Shown: positions 36,343 through 46,037, numbered from the stretch's first letter. The stretch is DNA of 64,000 nt from Actinomycetota bacterium (GCA_020161845.1 JAIUNK010000015.1:1-64000); one strand, 5' to 3'. Notes: generated by a model not told the origin, from the letters alone. Numbers and translations are program-made.

Positions 36343-37859
36343 TGCGCACCACGGTCCTGGTGGCGGTGCCTGAGGCGTGGGAGACCGCCGTCGTCGACGC
36401 CATCGCGGTCAGCCCTGGGCTGGAACTGAGCCGTCGCTGCGCGGACCTGCCCGAGCTGCTGTCCACCGCGGCGGCGGGCTTGGGGGTCAGCGCGGTGGTC
36501 GGGCGTGCCCTGGCCGGCCTGGACCGCACGGCGATCGCCGACCTGGGCCGGCTCGGCGTGCGCGTGGTCGGCGTGGTGGGCGCCGGTGACGAGGCCGCCG
36601 AGCGCGCGCTGCGAGCCATGGGGGTGGTCGCGGTGCTGCCCGCCGACGCCGCCGCGGACCGGCTGGCGGCCGTCCTGGGCGGAGCGCCCGATCCCGAGCT
36701 GCAGGCCTGGCTGGGCGGGATGGGGTCGCTGGTGGCCCCCTCGGCGCCCCCGGGAGAGCAGCGTGACGGGGCGGACGGGCGCACCGGCGGGCCGGACCGG
36801 CCCGGGGAGGGCGCGCCGCCACCGGGACCCGCCTGGACCCCCGCCGCGGCCCGGGCGCAGGACCGGATCGCGGCTGCCTGCGGGCAGGCGGCGCAGGCCG
36901 GTCCGGCCAGGGAGCCGGGCGGGCCCGAGCCGGGCGGGGCAGAGCCCGGCGGGCCCGGGGTGACCGAGCAGCCGCCGCGGCCACCGGGCCGGGTGGTGAC
37001 CGTGTGGGGACCCGCCGGTGCCCCCGGGCGCAGCACGACAGCGCTGGCCCTGGCCAGCGAGGCGGCCCGGCTGGGCGCGGCGACGCTGCTGATCGACGCG
37101 GATCCGTACGGCGGCGTGCAGGCGCAGCTGTTGGCGCTGCTGGATGAGTCGGCTGGGCTGGCGGGCGCCGTTCGGCAGGCAGACCAGGGCACCCTCGACG
37201 TCGCGGCGCTGCGCGCGCGCTGCCTACGCGTCGCGCCGGAGTTGTCGGTGCTGACCGGCATCTCGCGGGCCGACCGCTGGCCCGAGCTGCGGCCCGACCC
37301 GCTGGAGACCGTCCTGGCGCTGAGCCGCATGATCGCCGAGCTGGTGGTCGTCGACGTCGGCTTCTGCCTGGAGGACGACGAGGAGCTCAGCTACGACACC
37401 GCCGCGCCCCGGCGCAATGCGGCGACGCTGGTGTCGCTGGCCAGCGCCGATCATCTCGTCGTGGTGGCCGCCGCCGAGCCGGTCGGGTTGCAACGGTTGG
37501 TGCGCGGTCTCCAGGAACTGGGCGCCGTGCGGACTCCGCCGAGTCGGACCGTCGTGGTCAACCAGCTGCGCGAGAGCGCGGTCGGGCCGGATCCGCGGGC
37601 CACCGTCGCCGCCGCGCTGGAGCGGTTCGCCGGCCTGACGCAGGTGCGCTTCGTGCCCGCCGATCCCGCGGCGTTCGATCTGGCCATGCTGCACGGACGC
37701 ACCTTGGCGGAGTGCGCGCCGGGGTCCCCGGCCCGCATGGCCCTCGCCGACCTCGCGGCGGAGCTGCTCGGTCGGTCGGCTGCCGACGGCGCCCGACGTA
37801 CCGGGCCGTCCCGCCGCGGCCGCCGGCGGCCTTCCCCCCGGCAATCCCCCCGGCACTGA
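36342..37859 (+). CDS. cpaE: CpaE-like MinD/ParA-type ATPase (Tad locus)
   Basis: A 505-residue protein. Residues 1-130 resemble a degenerate receiver domain (TTVLVAVPEAWETAVVDAIA, VRVVGVVGAGDEAAERALRA). A Pro/Gly-rich linker spans about 140-215. The MinD-like ATPase follows: VVTVWGPAGAPGRSTTALAL (deviant Walker A with Arg in place of the first Lys), LLIDADPYGGVQ, LVVVDVGFCLED and VVVAAAEPVGLQRLV. CpaE-type ATPases place Tad machines at the cell pole. The tail is basic (RRGRRRPSPRQSP). It lies 17.5 kb from the rest of the Tad operon. Confidence 0.82.
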   Translation: MRTTVLVAVPEAWETAVVDAIAVSPGLELSRRCADLPELLSTAAAGLGVSAVVGRALAGLDRTAIADLGRLGVRVVGVVGAGDEAAERALRAMGVVAVLPADAAADRLAAVLGGAPDPELQAWLGGMGSLVAPSAPPGEQRDGADGRTGGPDRPGEGAPPPGPAWTPAAARAQDRIAAACGQAAQAGPAREPGGPEPGGAEPGGPGVTEQPPRPPGRVVTVWGPAGAPGRSTTALALASEAARLGAATLLIDADPYGGVQAQLLALLDESAGLAGAVRQADQGTLDVAALRARCLRVAPELSVLTGISRADRWPELRPDPLETVLALSRMIAELVVVDVGFCLEDDEELSYDTAAPRRNAATLVSLASADHLVVVAAAEPVGLQRLVRGLQELGAVRTPPSRTVVVNQLRESAVGPDPRATVAAALERFAGLTQVRFVPADPAAFDLAMLHGRTLAECAPGSPARMALADLAAELLGRSAADGARRTGPSRRGRRRPSPRQSPRH

Positions 37860-37984
37860 ACGAAGCCCGCACGGACCCCCGCCGGGTCCCGCAGGGTCCC
37901 GCCAGACCCCGTCCGGCGACTCGCCCGGCGACCCGAATTGCCGTAGCGGTATGCCCGTATCCGGACCCCAACCGGTGAGCGTGT

Positions 37985-39877
37985 GTGAGCATGGGGTTCG
38001 TGGAGGATCACCTCAGTCCCCTCGGCGCCTCCTTTCTCTATCTGGAGGAGCCCACCACGGTCATGCACGTCGGCTCCGTGCTGGTGCTGCAACCGGGTCC
38101 GCAGGGCTTCGACAGCGATCGGTTGACCCAACTCGTGGCCAGCCGGGTGGCCGGCGCGTCCCGCTATCGGCAGAAGGTCCGCGAGCTGCCGGGGCGGATC
38201 GCGAGCCCGTTCTGGGTGGATGCCGCCGACTTCGACCTGACCTACCACGTGCGCTTTTCCGCCCTGCCGCGGCCGGGCACCCCGGAGCAGTTGGAGGAGT
38301 TCGTCGCGCGGATCCTGTCCCGGCCGCTGGACCGGGCCCACCCGCTGTGGGAGCTGTACGTCGTCGAGGGTCTGGAGGGCGGCAGGGTCGCCATCGTCAC
38401 CAAGACGCACCAGGCCGTCGTGGACGGCATCGCGGCCGTCGACATCGCCCAACTGCTGCTGGACGACGACCCGGACGTGCGGCCCGATCCCGTGCCCGAG
38501 ATCGACCCCAAGCGCGAACCGACCGACCTGGAGTTGCTCGCCGGCACGGCCATCGACATCGTCGCGCGTCCCAACCGGTGGGCCGGACTGGTCGTGGGCA
38601 GCGTCGCCGAGGTCGCCACCATGACCAAGCGGGTGCTCTGCCAGACCCGCAATGTCGCCACCGCGGTGGCGCGGACCGCGACCGATCCTGCGCCGACCAG
38701 CCCCCTCAACGTGCGGGTGGGCGTGGCGCGCCGAGTCCGCTTCATGGCGGTCCCGTTGGATTCCTTCCGGGCCGTTCGGGACGACTATCAGCGGTTGCGG
38801 GAGGCGCGGGACTGCACGGTCACCGACGTCATCCTGACCGTGCTGACCGGAGCGCTGCGCACCTGGTTGCAGAGCCGGGGCGAACCCGTGCACGGCGCCG
38901 CCCGGGTGCGGGCGCTGGTCCCGGTCAGCGTCTCGGAACGGGACGGCGACGTCGGCTTCGGGTCCTCCGTGCGGGCCTGCTTCGTCGACCTGCCCGTCGG
39001 GGAGCCGAACCCCGTGATGCGGCTGGAGCAGGTGACCTTCCAGATGCGCCAACAGGTCCGCGGCGGTCGTGCCGTCGGCGCCCGGGCGCTGTCCGACATC
39101 GCCGGCTTTGCGCCGACCACGCTGCATCATCTCGGGGCCCAGCTGGGCAATGCGGCCTCGCGCCGCTTCTTCAACCTCGTCGTCACCAACGTGCCGGGGC
39201 CGCAGCACCCGCTGTGGGTCGCCGGCAGCCGGATGATCGTGAGCTATCCCGTCATCCCGCTGGCCCTCGGGCAGGCGCTCGCGGTGGGGTTGACCTCGTA
39301 CGACGGAACGGTGGGGGTCGGTCTCAACGGCGACCGCGGGGCCATGCACGACCTCGACGCGTTCACCGAATACCTGGGGGACGCGCTCACCGAACTGTCC
39401 GAGGCGCTGACGGCCGAGGTCGGCGACCCCGGCTGGACCGAACCGAAGGAGCCCGCCGTGCGCGCCACCCGCGTCTACCTCGCCCTGGGCGCGGCGGGGC
39501 TGTCCGCCCTGGCCGACGCCGGTCGTCTGGAGCCGGGCGCGGTGCGCGCGTCCGCGGTGACCAAGACCGTCCGGGCCGCCTTCCCCAGCGATGACGAGGA
39601 GGAGCTGGAGTACGACGCCATGCTCATCGCCGCCGAGATGCTCGGCGAGCAGGAGCCGGGCGGTCGCATCGTGGTCGCCGCGGCGGACCTGCCGGCCGCG
39701 GAGGTCCGGGAGGTCTCCGGCGCCGGGGCGTACGACGGCTATGAGGTCGCCCTCGGCGCGGTGACGGTGGACCGGGTCGTCGCGCTGCACGTCGCGGACC
39801 CCGGCGCGGCTGCCGATGACGAGCTGTCCTGGTACGACGCCAGCGAGCTGCACCGCCTCGCCGCCGGCCAGAGCTGA
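37985..39877 (+). CDS. WS/DGAT-type acyltransferase fused to DUF6912-like domain
   Basis: A 630-residue protein. Residues 1-465 follow wax ester synthase/diacylglycerol acyltransferases: LSPLGASFLYLEEPTTVMHV, PFWVDAADFDLTYHVR, DRAHPLWELYVVEGLE, the active-site region TKTHQAVVDGIAAVD and VTNVPGPQHPLWVAG. The canonical HHxxxDG reads H142-Q-A-V-V-D147-G, so the second, usually catalytic His is Gln. Residues about 487-630 match the small DUF6912 protein (TRVYLALGAAGLSALADAG, EEELEYDAMLIAAEMLG, VDRVVALHVADP), normally a separate gene next door. GTG 37985 or ATG 37991 could be the start. Activity in storage-lipid synthesis is uncertain. Confidence 0.85.
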   Translation: MSMGFVEDHLSPLGASFLYLEEPTTVMHVGSVLVLQPGPQGFDSDRLTQLVASRVAGASRYRQKVRELPGRIASPFWVDAADFDLTYHVRFSALPRPGTPEQLEEFVARILSRPLDRAHPLWELYVVEGLEGGRVAIVTKTHQAVVDGIAAVDIAQLLLDDDPDVRPDPVPEIDPKREPTDLELLAGTAIDIVARPNRWAGLVVGSVAEVATMTKRVLCQTRNVATAVARTATDPAPTSPLNVRVGVARRVRFMAVPLDSFRAVRDDYQRLREARDCTVTDVILTVLTGALRTWLQSRGEPVHGAARVRALVPVSVSERDGDVGFGSSVRACFVDLPVGEPNPVMRLEQVTFQMRQQVRGGRAVGARALSDIAGFAPTTLHHLGAQLGNAASRRFFNLVVTNVPGPQHPLWVAGSRMIVSYPVIPLALGQALAVGLTSYDGTVGVGLNGDRGAMHDLDAFTEYLGDALTELSEALTAEVGDPGWTEPKEPAVRATRVYLALGAAGLSALADAGRLEPGAVRASAVTKTVRAAFPSDDEEELEYDAMLIAAEMLGEQEPGGRIVVAAADLPAAEVREVSGAGAYDGYEVALGAVTVDRVVALHVADPGAAADDELSWYDASELHRLAAGQS

Positions 39878-39916
39878 GTCGGCTCGCCGCCGGCCAGAAC
39901 TTCCGGCTGAGCCGCG

Positions 39917-40417
39917 TCAGCCGGGGGGCGCCCCGAGCCACTGCGCGCCGACCCGCTGCTCGGCCTCCAGCGCGGAGCGCACGATCGGCTCGACGGCTCG
40001 CTCCACCTTGCCGCCGAGGAAGGGGATGTGCGCGACCAGGTCGCCGGAATAGGTGATGGTGGTGCCGCCGGCGGAGGGGACGACCGTCGCGGTGGCCTCG
40101 AGCCGCACCGGTTTGCCCTCGACCGCGACGACGACGGTCCCGGTCCAGCCGGCATCGGTGCGCGCGCCGGGCCACCGGGTCGACTGCACGACGATGATGT
40201 GGTGACCCACCAAGGCCCGCATCGCGTCGGGGAGCCGGTCGGTGGGCAGCCTGCGCGAGGTCCGGACCTTGGCGCCGTCGGCCGAGTCGAGCACACTGAC
40301 CCGCGCCTGCGCGTCGCCGGTGGCAGAGCACACCTGCCGCTGGAATTCCTCGTCCACCAGCATCCGCCCGATCTGGCTCGGCGGGGCGGCATAGGTCAAG
40401 GTCACGGTCAGTTTCAT
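39917..40417 (-). CDS. DUF2505 (SRPBCC-fold) protein
   Basis: A 166-residue protein of the DUF2505 family, a START/SRPBCC-like lipid-binding fold: MKLTVTLTYAAPPSQIGRML, EEFQRQVCSATGDAQARVSV, WTGTVVVAVEGKPVRLEATA and GTTITYSGDLVAHIPFLGGK with the C-terminal helix KVERAVEPIVRSALEAEQR. It has no signal peptide. The ligand is unknown. In actinobacteria it often neighbours lipid genes; here it is convergent with the WS/DGAT fusion. Six bases separate its start from the stop of the small helical gene behind it, so they may share a transcript. Confidence 0.87.
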   Translation of the reverse strand: MKLTVTLTYAAPPSQIGRMLVDEEFQRQVCSATGDAQARVSVLDSADGAKVRTSRRLPTDRLPDAMRALVGHHIIVVQSTRWPGARTDAGWTGTVVVAVEGKPVRLEATATVVPSAGGTTITYSGDLVAHIPFLGGKVERAVEPIVRSALEAEQRVGAQWLGAPPG

Positions 40418-40423
40418 GGGCCC

Positions 40424-40774
40424 TTACGGTAGCGGCCCGGCCGGCAGGATGCGGCAGCACGCGTGCTGCAATCGGCGACGCGCCCGAGCGGCGAGGGCAA
40501 GCGCCGCATTGCGCTCCAGGTCGCGCGTGCCGGCGGCGTACTCCCGTTGGGCCCGACCCAGGTCCGCGCCGAACCGCTCCAGCGCGTCCGCGAGCGCGCG
40601 CGCCGCCGCGGCGGGCTGCGGGGCGAGGTCGGCCAGCACGGCGGCCTGAGCGCGCAGCACCGCCGCCGCGGACCGGCACGAGGACGGATCGCCGGCGAGG
40701 CGGGCGTCGTACCCACCGCCATCCCGCGGCTGATCCCCTGCCTGCGCCGACGGCGTCCCCAGCGGCGAACTCAT
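40424..40774 (-). CDS. Small helical hypothetical protein (WXG100/T7SS-like shape)
   Basis: A 116-residue Ala-rich protein predicted to be a helical hairpin: DPSSCRSAAAVLRAQAAVLA, a short Pro turn, then AARALADALERFGADLGRAQ continuing to YAAGTRDLERNAALALAARA and a Cys-Cys near the end. The shape and length recall T7SS-associated putative secreted helical proteins, but the W-x-G turn is absent, so this is resemblance only. ATG 40774 overlaps the stop of an even smaller gene (ATGA), supporting translation from this start. Confidence 0.6.
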   Translation of the reverse strand: MSSPLGTPSAQAGDQPRDGGGYDARLAGDPSSCRSAAAVLRAQAAVLADLAPQPAAAARALADALERFGADLGRAQREYAAGTRDLERNAALALAARARRRLQHACCRILPAGPLP

Positions 40775-40938
40775 CGCGCGGGCCCGGCGACCGAGCGGAC
40801 CCCCGCGACGATGCGGTCGAGTGCATCGCGGACGACCCGTTGATCGGCCACGCTGCCGACGTCCAGGGACAGGTCGTCGAGGATCTCCAGGCACCGCTGT
40901 ACGGCGTCGCTGGGCGGGCTCGGTCGGCTGGTCGTCAC
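40771..40938 (-). CDS. 55-residue hypothetical protein coupled to the helical gene
   Basis: GTG 40938 opens a 55-codon frame whose TGA lies in an ATGA overlap with the next gene. The translation starts VTTSRPSPPSDAVQRC and continues as an amphipathic helix pair, LEILDDLSLDVGSVADQR and VVRDALDRIVAGVRSVAG. Third codon positions are strongly G/C as in neighbouring genes. I know no family. It is too short for default gene finders, but the coupling and codon pattern argue that it is real. It probably forms an operon with the two genes behind it, divergent from the glutamate dehydrogenase gene. Confidence 0.6.
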   Translation of the reverse strand: MTTSRPSPPSDAVQRCLEILDDLSLDVGSVADQRVVRDALDRIVAGVRSVAGPAR

Positions 40939-41073
40939 CGGTGCAGCCTAGCCACGCGAGGACGGTCCGGGCGTGCCCGGCAGTGGCCCCTGTGGACTAG
41001 CCCGGGCTAGCCCCTTCTAGCGAAACGCTCACCCCTGCTTGGCATCCCGGCCACCCCCGAGTGGGGCTCTGAC

Positions 41074-41079
41074 TAGGCT
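41074..41079 (+). promoter_or_regulatory. -10-like element of gdh
   Basis: TAGGCT gives a predicted start near 41086 and a leader of about 50 bases ending in GAAGGTGAG before ATG 41137. Confidence 0.45.
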
Positions 41080-41136
41080 GGATGGGAGCGGCGCACGATG
41101 TCGTGTGCCTGCCGGACCGGTGAAGGTGAGCCCGCC

Positions 41137-44100
41137 ATGACCATGACCCTCGAAGAGTCCCGCGACCAGTTGCTGCGCTCCGCCGCGCAGATGGGTGGCC
41201 GATCGCCGGGGGAGCCCGTCGAGAACCTGCTGCAGCGCTACTACCGCCATGTGGTGACCGAGGATCTGCTCGCCCGTCGCCCGGAGGACCTGCTCGGCGC
41301 GACCCTGTCGCACCGCGGGCTCGCGGCGAACCGCCCGGTGGGATCGGCGAACGTGCGCGTGTTCACCCCGACGGTGGAGCAGGAGGGCTGGACCACCGGC
41401 CATACGGTCATCGAGATCGTCACCGACGACATGCCCTTCCTCGTCGACTCCGTGTCGGCCTATCTCGCCCGGGAGCACCGCTCCGTGCACCTGCTGGTGC
41501 ACCCCCAGCTGGTCGTCCGGCGCGACGCGGCCGGCCGGCTGACCGAGGTGCTGGACGTGAACCTGCAGGAGGCGCCGCACGACTACGACATCTGCGTCGA
41601 GTCGTGGATGCACCTGCAGATCGACCGGGAAAGCGATCCCGCCAGCCGGGAGCAGCTGGCCGACGGGCTGCGTCGGGTGCTGGGGGATGTGCGGGTCGCG
41701 GTGGAGGACTGGCCGCGGATGACCGAATGTGCGGACCAGATCGCCACGGAACTCGCGCAGCGGCCCCCGGCGGGAATCGCGGCCGCGGAGGTTGCCGAGG
41801 CCGAGAGCCTGCTGCGCTGGCTCGGTGCCGGGAACTTCACCTTCCTGGGCTACCGGGAATACGAACTCACCAGCGAGGGCGCGGCCAACGTCCTGGTGCC
41901 GATCCAGGGCACCGGCCTGGGCCTGATGCGCTATGACACCGAGACCCCTGCCGCGTCCTCGTTCAACCGGCTCACCGGGGTGGCCTCGGAACGAGCGCGG
42001 GAGAAGCGCATTCTCGTCGTGACCAAGGCCAACACCGTCTCGACCGTGCACCGGCCGGTGTATCTGGACTACGTCGGGGTGAAGACCTTCGACGCGGCCG
42101 GCGAGGTGCGTGGCGAGCGGCGGTTCATCGGTCTGTTCACGGCCGGGGCCTACACCAACTCGGTGCTGACCGTGCCGTTCATCGCGCAGAAGGCGCGCCG
42201 GGTCCTGGAGGGCAGCGGCTTCGCCCCGGACAGCCACCTGGCCAAGGACCTGCTCGGCGTGCTGGAGACCTATCCCCGGGACGAGCTCTTCCAAGCGGAC
42301 ATCGACGATCTGGCCACCATCACCCAGTCCGTGGTCCACCTGCGCGAGCGCCGCCAGGCCCGGCTGTTCCTGCGCAAGGACGACTACGGGCGGTTCATGA
42401 GCTGCCTGGTCTACATCCCCCGGGATCGGTACACGACGACGGTCCGCCTGCGCCTGGAGTCGATCCTGAAGCGGGCCTTCAACGGCGACACCGTGGAATA
42501 CACCACGCGGGTCTCGGAGTCGGCGCTGGCCCGGCTGCACTTCGTGGTCCGCGTCACCCCTGGCGAGGAGGTGCCGGACGTCAACGTCGAGGACCTGCAA
42601 CGCCAGGTGCTCGACGCGACCCGGACCTGGACGGAGGACCTCGCGGAGGGGGCCCGCGCGGAATACGGGGAGGAGGCGGCCTCGCGGCTGCTGTCCCGGT
42701 GGGGGCAGGCCTTCCCGGAGGCCTACAAGGAGGACTTCCAGGCTCGCGTGGGGGTGGCGGACCTGCGGCACGTCGATTCCCTCGACGAGGGCGGCGAGCT
42801 CCGGATGAGCCTGTATCACCTGCCCGGCGCCCCCGCCGCCGAGCGTCGGCTGAAGCTGTACCGCTCGGGCGGGCTGTCGTTGACCTCGGTGCTGCCGATC
42901 TTCACCAACCTCGGCGTCGAGGTCACCGACGAGCGTCCCTACGAACTCGAGGGCTCCGACGGCCACGTCTTCATCTACGACTTCGGGCTCCGGGCCGAGG
43001 CCGAGGACGTGTGGACCCGGGGTCAGGACGGCGCCCGGCAGCGGTTCCAGGACGCGTTCAATGCGGTCTGGTCCGGTGCGGCCGAGAGCGATGGCTTCAA
43101 CAGGCTCGTGCTGTCCGCGGGTCTGGACTGGCGCCAGGTCGTCATCCTGCGCGCGGTGGCCCGCTACCAGCGCCAGGCCGGCACGCCGTTCACGCAGGCC
43201 TACACCGAGGACACCTTGGTCGCGAACGCCTCGCTGGCCACGCTGCTGGTGCAGCTGTTCGAGACGCGCTTCGACCCGGACCGCTTCGACGGCACGGCCG
43301 GGCCGGAGCGGGACGCCGCTGAAGAGGAGATCGTCGGCAAGATCCGCGAGGCGCTCGACGATGTCGCCAGCCTGGACCACGACCGGATCATCCGGGCCTT
43401 CCTCGGGGTGATCCGGGCGACGCTGCGGACCAACTTCTACCAGCTGCCCGACGACGCCGAGACGACCGGCGCGGAGGCCAAGGCCACCCTGTGCTTCAAG
43501 CTCGACCCGCAGAAGGTGCCGAACCTGCCGGCGCCCCGGCCGATGTTTGAGATCTGGGTCTACGGCCCCCGCGTGGAGGGCGTGCACCTGCGGTTCGGGA
43601 AGGTCGCCCGCGGTGGCCTGCGCTGGAGCGACCGTCGCGAGGACTTCCGCACCGAGGTGCTCGGCCTGGTCAAGGCGCAGATGGTCAAGAACGCCGTGAT
43701 CGTCCCGACCGGCAGCAAGGGCGGCTTCTTCGCCAAGGCGCTGCCGGACCCGGCGGTCGACCGGGACGCGTGGCTGGCCGAGGGGATCGCGGCGTACAAG
43801 CTGTTCATCTCCTCCCTGCTGGACGTGACGGACAACCGGGTCGGCGCGGAGATCGTGGCGCCGCCGCGGGTGGTCCGCCACGACCCCGAAGACCCCTACC
43901 TGGTCGTCGCGGCGGACAAGGGCACCGCCAGCTTCAGCGACATCGCCAACGGGGTCGCGCAGAGCTACGGCTTCTGGCTCGACGACGCGTTCGCCTCGGG
44001 CGGCTCGGCCGGATACGACCACAAGGGCATGGGCATCACGGCCCGCGGCGCCTGGGAATCGGTCAAGCGCCACTTCCGCGAGATGGGTCGCGACATCCAG

Positions 44101-46026
44101 ACGCAGGAGTTCACCGCTGTCGGGATCGGCGACATGAGCGGTGACGTCTTCGGCAACGGCATGCTGCTCTCGGAGTGCACCCGCCTGGTCGCGGCGTTCG
44201 ATCACCGGCACGTCTTCCTCGACCCAGCGCCGGACGCCGCGACCGCGTACGCCGAGCGGCGGCGCCTCTTCGAGTTGCCGCGCTCCTCCTGGGCCGATTT
44301 CGATACCGCACTGATCAGCGAGGGCGGCGGGATCTACCCCCGCACGGCCAAGTCGATCGAGATCACTCCCCAGGTGCGGGACCTGCTGCAGCTGCCGGAG
44401 TCGACGACCGCGCTGACCCCGGCGGAACTGATCAAGGCGGTCCTGCTGGCCCCGGTCGACCTGCTGTGGAACGGCGGCATCGGCACCTACGTCAAGGCCG
44501 CCACGGAGAACCACGCCGACATCGGCGACCGTGCCAACGACGCGATCCGCGTCGACGGCGGGCAGCTGCGCGCCCAGGTCGTGGGCGAGGGCGGCAACCT
44601 CGGCTGCAGCCAGCTCGGCCGGATCGAGGCGGCCCAGGCCGGGGTCCGCATCAACACCGACGCGATGGACAACTCCGCCGGCGTCGACACCTCCGACCAC
44701 GAGGTCAACCTCAAGATCCTGCTCACCGGGCTGACCCGCGAAGGCGACATGACGCTCAAGCAGCGCAACGCGCTGCTCGCGTCGATGACCGACGACGTGG
44801 CCGCGATGGTGCTGCGGGACAACTACGAACAGAACGTGCTCATCGGCAACGCCCGCAGCCAGAACGCCGACATGCTCGGCGTGCACGAACGGTTCATCAA
44901 GTGGCTGGAGGAGCGCGGCGAACTCGACCGGGCTCTGGAGTTCCTGCCGGATGAGGCCGAGATCGAGCGACGGCGCCAAGCGGGTGAGGGACTGACCTCA
45001 CCGGAGCTGTGCGTGCTGATGGCCTACGCCAAGCTCGCCGTGAAGGCCGACCTCGCCACCAGCGGCCTGGCGGACGAGCCGTGGTTCCACCGGACCCTGT
45101 CGGACTACTTCCCGCAAGCGATCCGGGACGGCTACGACGGCTACCTGGCCGATCACCCGCTGCGGCGCGAGATCATCGTGAACTCCGTGGCCAACTCCCT
45201 GGTCAACCGGGGTGGGATCACGTTCGTGTTCCGGGCCACCGAGGAGACCGGCGCCGACACCGAGACGATCGCCCGCGAGTTCGTGGTCGCCCGGGAGGTC
45301 TTCGACCTGCGCGGCTTCGTGGCCGCAGTGGAGGCCCTGGACAATGTCGTGCCCACCGAGGTCCAGACCCGGATGTACCTGCGATTCCGGCGGCTGCTCG
45401 ACCGCACCGTGCGGTGGTGGCTGCAGCGGCGCTCCGGGGATGTCGACGTGGCCGCGGAGATCGAGCACTTCTCGCCGGCCGTCGGACGGATCCGGGCGCA
45501 GCTGCCGGAGCTGCTGCACGGCCGGGACGCCGAGCGGTTGCGGCGGGACACGGCGGCCCTCGTCGAGGCGGGGGTGCCCGATGAGCTCGCCCTGTGGTGC
45601 GCGGGGTCGCTGGACCTCTTCGCGGTGCTGGACATCGTCGAGATCGCGGACGAGACCGGCCAGGACGAGGTGTCGGTGGCCCGGATGTACTACGCGGTCT
45701 CGGAGCAGTTCGGCATCGAGGACACCCTCACCCGGGTCGCCCGGTTGCCGCGCATGTCCCGCTGGGATGCCCTGGCCCGAGGGGCGATGCGCGACGACCT
45801 GTACTCGGCCGTGGAGTCCCTGGCCCGCTCGGTGCTCTCCGCCACCGACCCCGAGGCCTCGGTCCACGAACGCCTGACCGCCTGGCGCGAGGCCAACGCC
45901 CCGGCGCTGCACCGCGCCAACGTCGCGCTCGAAGGGGTGCGCGAGATGGAGACCCCGGGCCTGGCCCCGCTGTCGGTGGCGCTGCGCACCCTGCGGGGGG
46001 TGGCTCGCGCGGGCGGCGCCAGCTGA
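41137..46026 (+). CDS. gdh: Large NAD-specific glutamate dehydrogenase (180-kDa class)
   Basis: A 1,629-residue enzyme that oxidises glutamate to 2-oxoglutarate and ammonia with NAD. The long N-terminal part holds ACT-like regulatory domains (TVIEIVTDDMPFLVDSVSAY). The catalytic domain starts around residue 800: LRFGKVARGGLRWSDRREDF, PTGSKGGFFAKALPD with catalytic Lys, IGDMSGDVFGNGMLLS and LLWNGGIGTYVKAATENHAD. The C-terminal helical region ends near residue 1620. ATG 41137 is chosen over an upstream frame because GAAGGTGAG precedes it. In mycobacteria this class is controlled by GarA. A hairpin follows the gene. Confidence 0.96.
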   Translation: MTMTLEESRDQLLRSAAQMGGRSPGEPVENLLQRYYRHVVTEDLLARRPEDLLGATLSHRGLAANRPVGSANVRVFTPTVEQEGWTTGHTVIEIVTDDMPFLVDSVSAYLAREHRSVHLLVHPQLVVRRDAAGRLTEVLDVNLQEAPHDYDICVESWMHLQIDRESDPASREQLADGLRRVLGDVRVAVEDWPRMTECADQIATELAQRPPAGIAAAEVAEAESLLRWLGAGNFTFLGYREYELTSEGAANVLVPIQGTGLGLMRYDTETPAASSFNRLTGVASERAREKRILVVTKANTVSTVHRPVYLDYVGVKTFDAAGEVRGERRFIGLFTAGAYTNSVLTVPFIAQKARRVLEGSGFAPDSHLAKDLLGVLETYPRDELFQADIDDLATITQSVVHLRERRQARLFLRKDDYGRFMSCLVYIPRDRYTTTVRLRLESILKRAFNGDTVEYTTRVSESALARLHFVVRVTPGEEVPDVNVEDLQRQVLDATRTWTEDLAEGARAEYGEEAASRLLSRWGQAFPEAYKEDFQARVGVADLRHVDSLDEGGELRMSLYHLPGAPAAERRLKLYRSGGLSLTSVLPIFTNLGVEVTDERPYELEGSDGHVFIYDFGLRAEAEDVWTRGQDGARQRFQDAFNAVWSGAAESDGFNRLVLSAGLDWRQVVILRAVARYQRQAGTPFTQAYTEDTLVANASLATLLVQLFETRFDPDRFDGTAGPERDAAEEEIVGKIREALDDVASLDHDRIIRAFLGVIRATLRTNFYQLPDDAETTGAEAKATLCFKLDPQKVPNLPAPRPMFEIWVYGPRVEGVHLRFGKVARGGLRWSDRREDFRTEVLGLVKAQMVKNAVIVPTGSKGGFFAKALPDPAVDRDAWLAEGIAAYKLFISSLLDVTDNRVGAEIVAPPRVVRHDPEDPYLVVAADKGTASFSDIANGVAQSYGFWLDDAFASGGSAGYDHKGMGITARGAWESVKRHFREMGRDIQTQEFTAVGIGDMSGDVFGNGMLLSECTRLVAAFDHRHVFLDPAPDAATAYAERRRLFELPRSSWADFDTALISEGGGIYPRTAKSIEITPQVRDLLQLPESTTALTPAELIKAVLLAPVDLLWNGGIGTYVKAATENHADIGDRANDAIRVDGGQLRAQVVGEGGNLGCSQLGRIEAAQAGVRINTDAMDNSAGVDTSDHEVNLKILLTGLTREGDMTLKQRNALLASMTDDVAAMVLRDNYEQNVLIGNARSQNADMLGVHERFIKWLEERGELDRALEFLPDEAEIERRRQAGEGLTSPELCVLMAYAKLAVKADLATSGLADEPWFHRTLSDYFPQAIRDGYDGYLADHPLRREIIVNSVANSLVNRGGITFVFRATEETGADTETIAREFVVAREVFDLRGFVAAVEALDNVVPTEVQTRMYLRFRRLLDRTVRWWLQRRSGDVDVAAEIEHFSPAVGRIRAQLPELLHGRDAERLRRDTAALVEAGVPDELALWCAGSLDLFAVLDIVEIADETGQDEVSVARMYYAVSEQFGIEDTLTRVARLPRMSRWDALARGAMRDDLYSAVESLARSVLSATDPEASVHERLTAWREANAPALHRANVALEGVREMETPGLAPLSVALRTLRGVARAGGAS

Positions 46027-46037
46027 GTCGCCCCATC

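Noticed and set aside
39850-39900. Direct repeat of CTCGCCGCCGGCCAGA around the WS/DGAT stop
   Set aside because: Only two copies, in a GC-rich low-complexity context; most likely a simple local duplication.
41029-44979. A 1,316-codon minus-strand open frame opposite the glutamate dehydrogenase gene
   Set aside because: It lies wholly antisense to strongly conserved gdh codons, has no recognisable domain and has a shadow-type composition.
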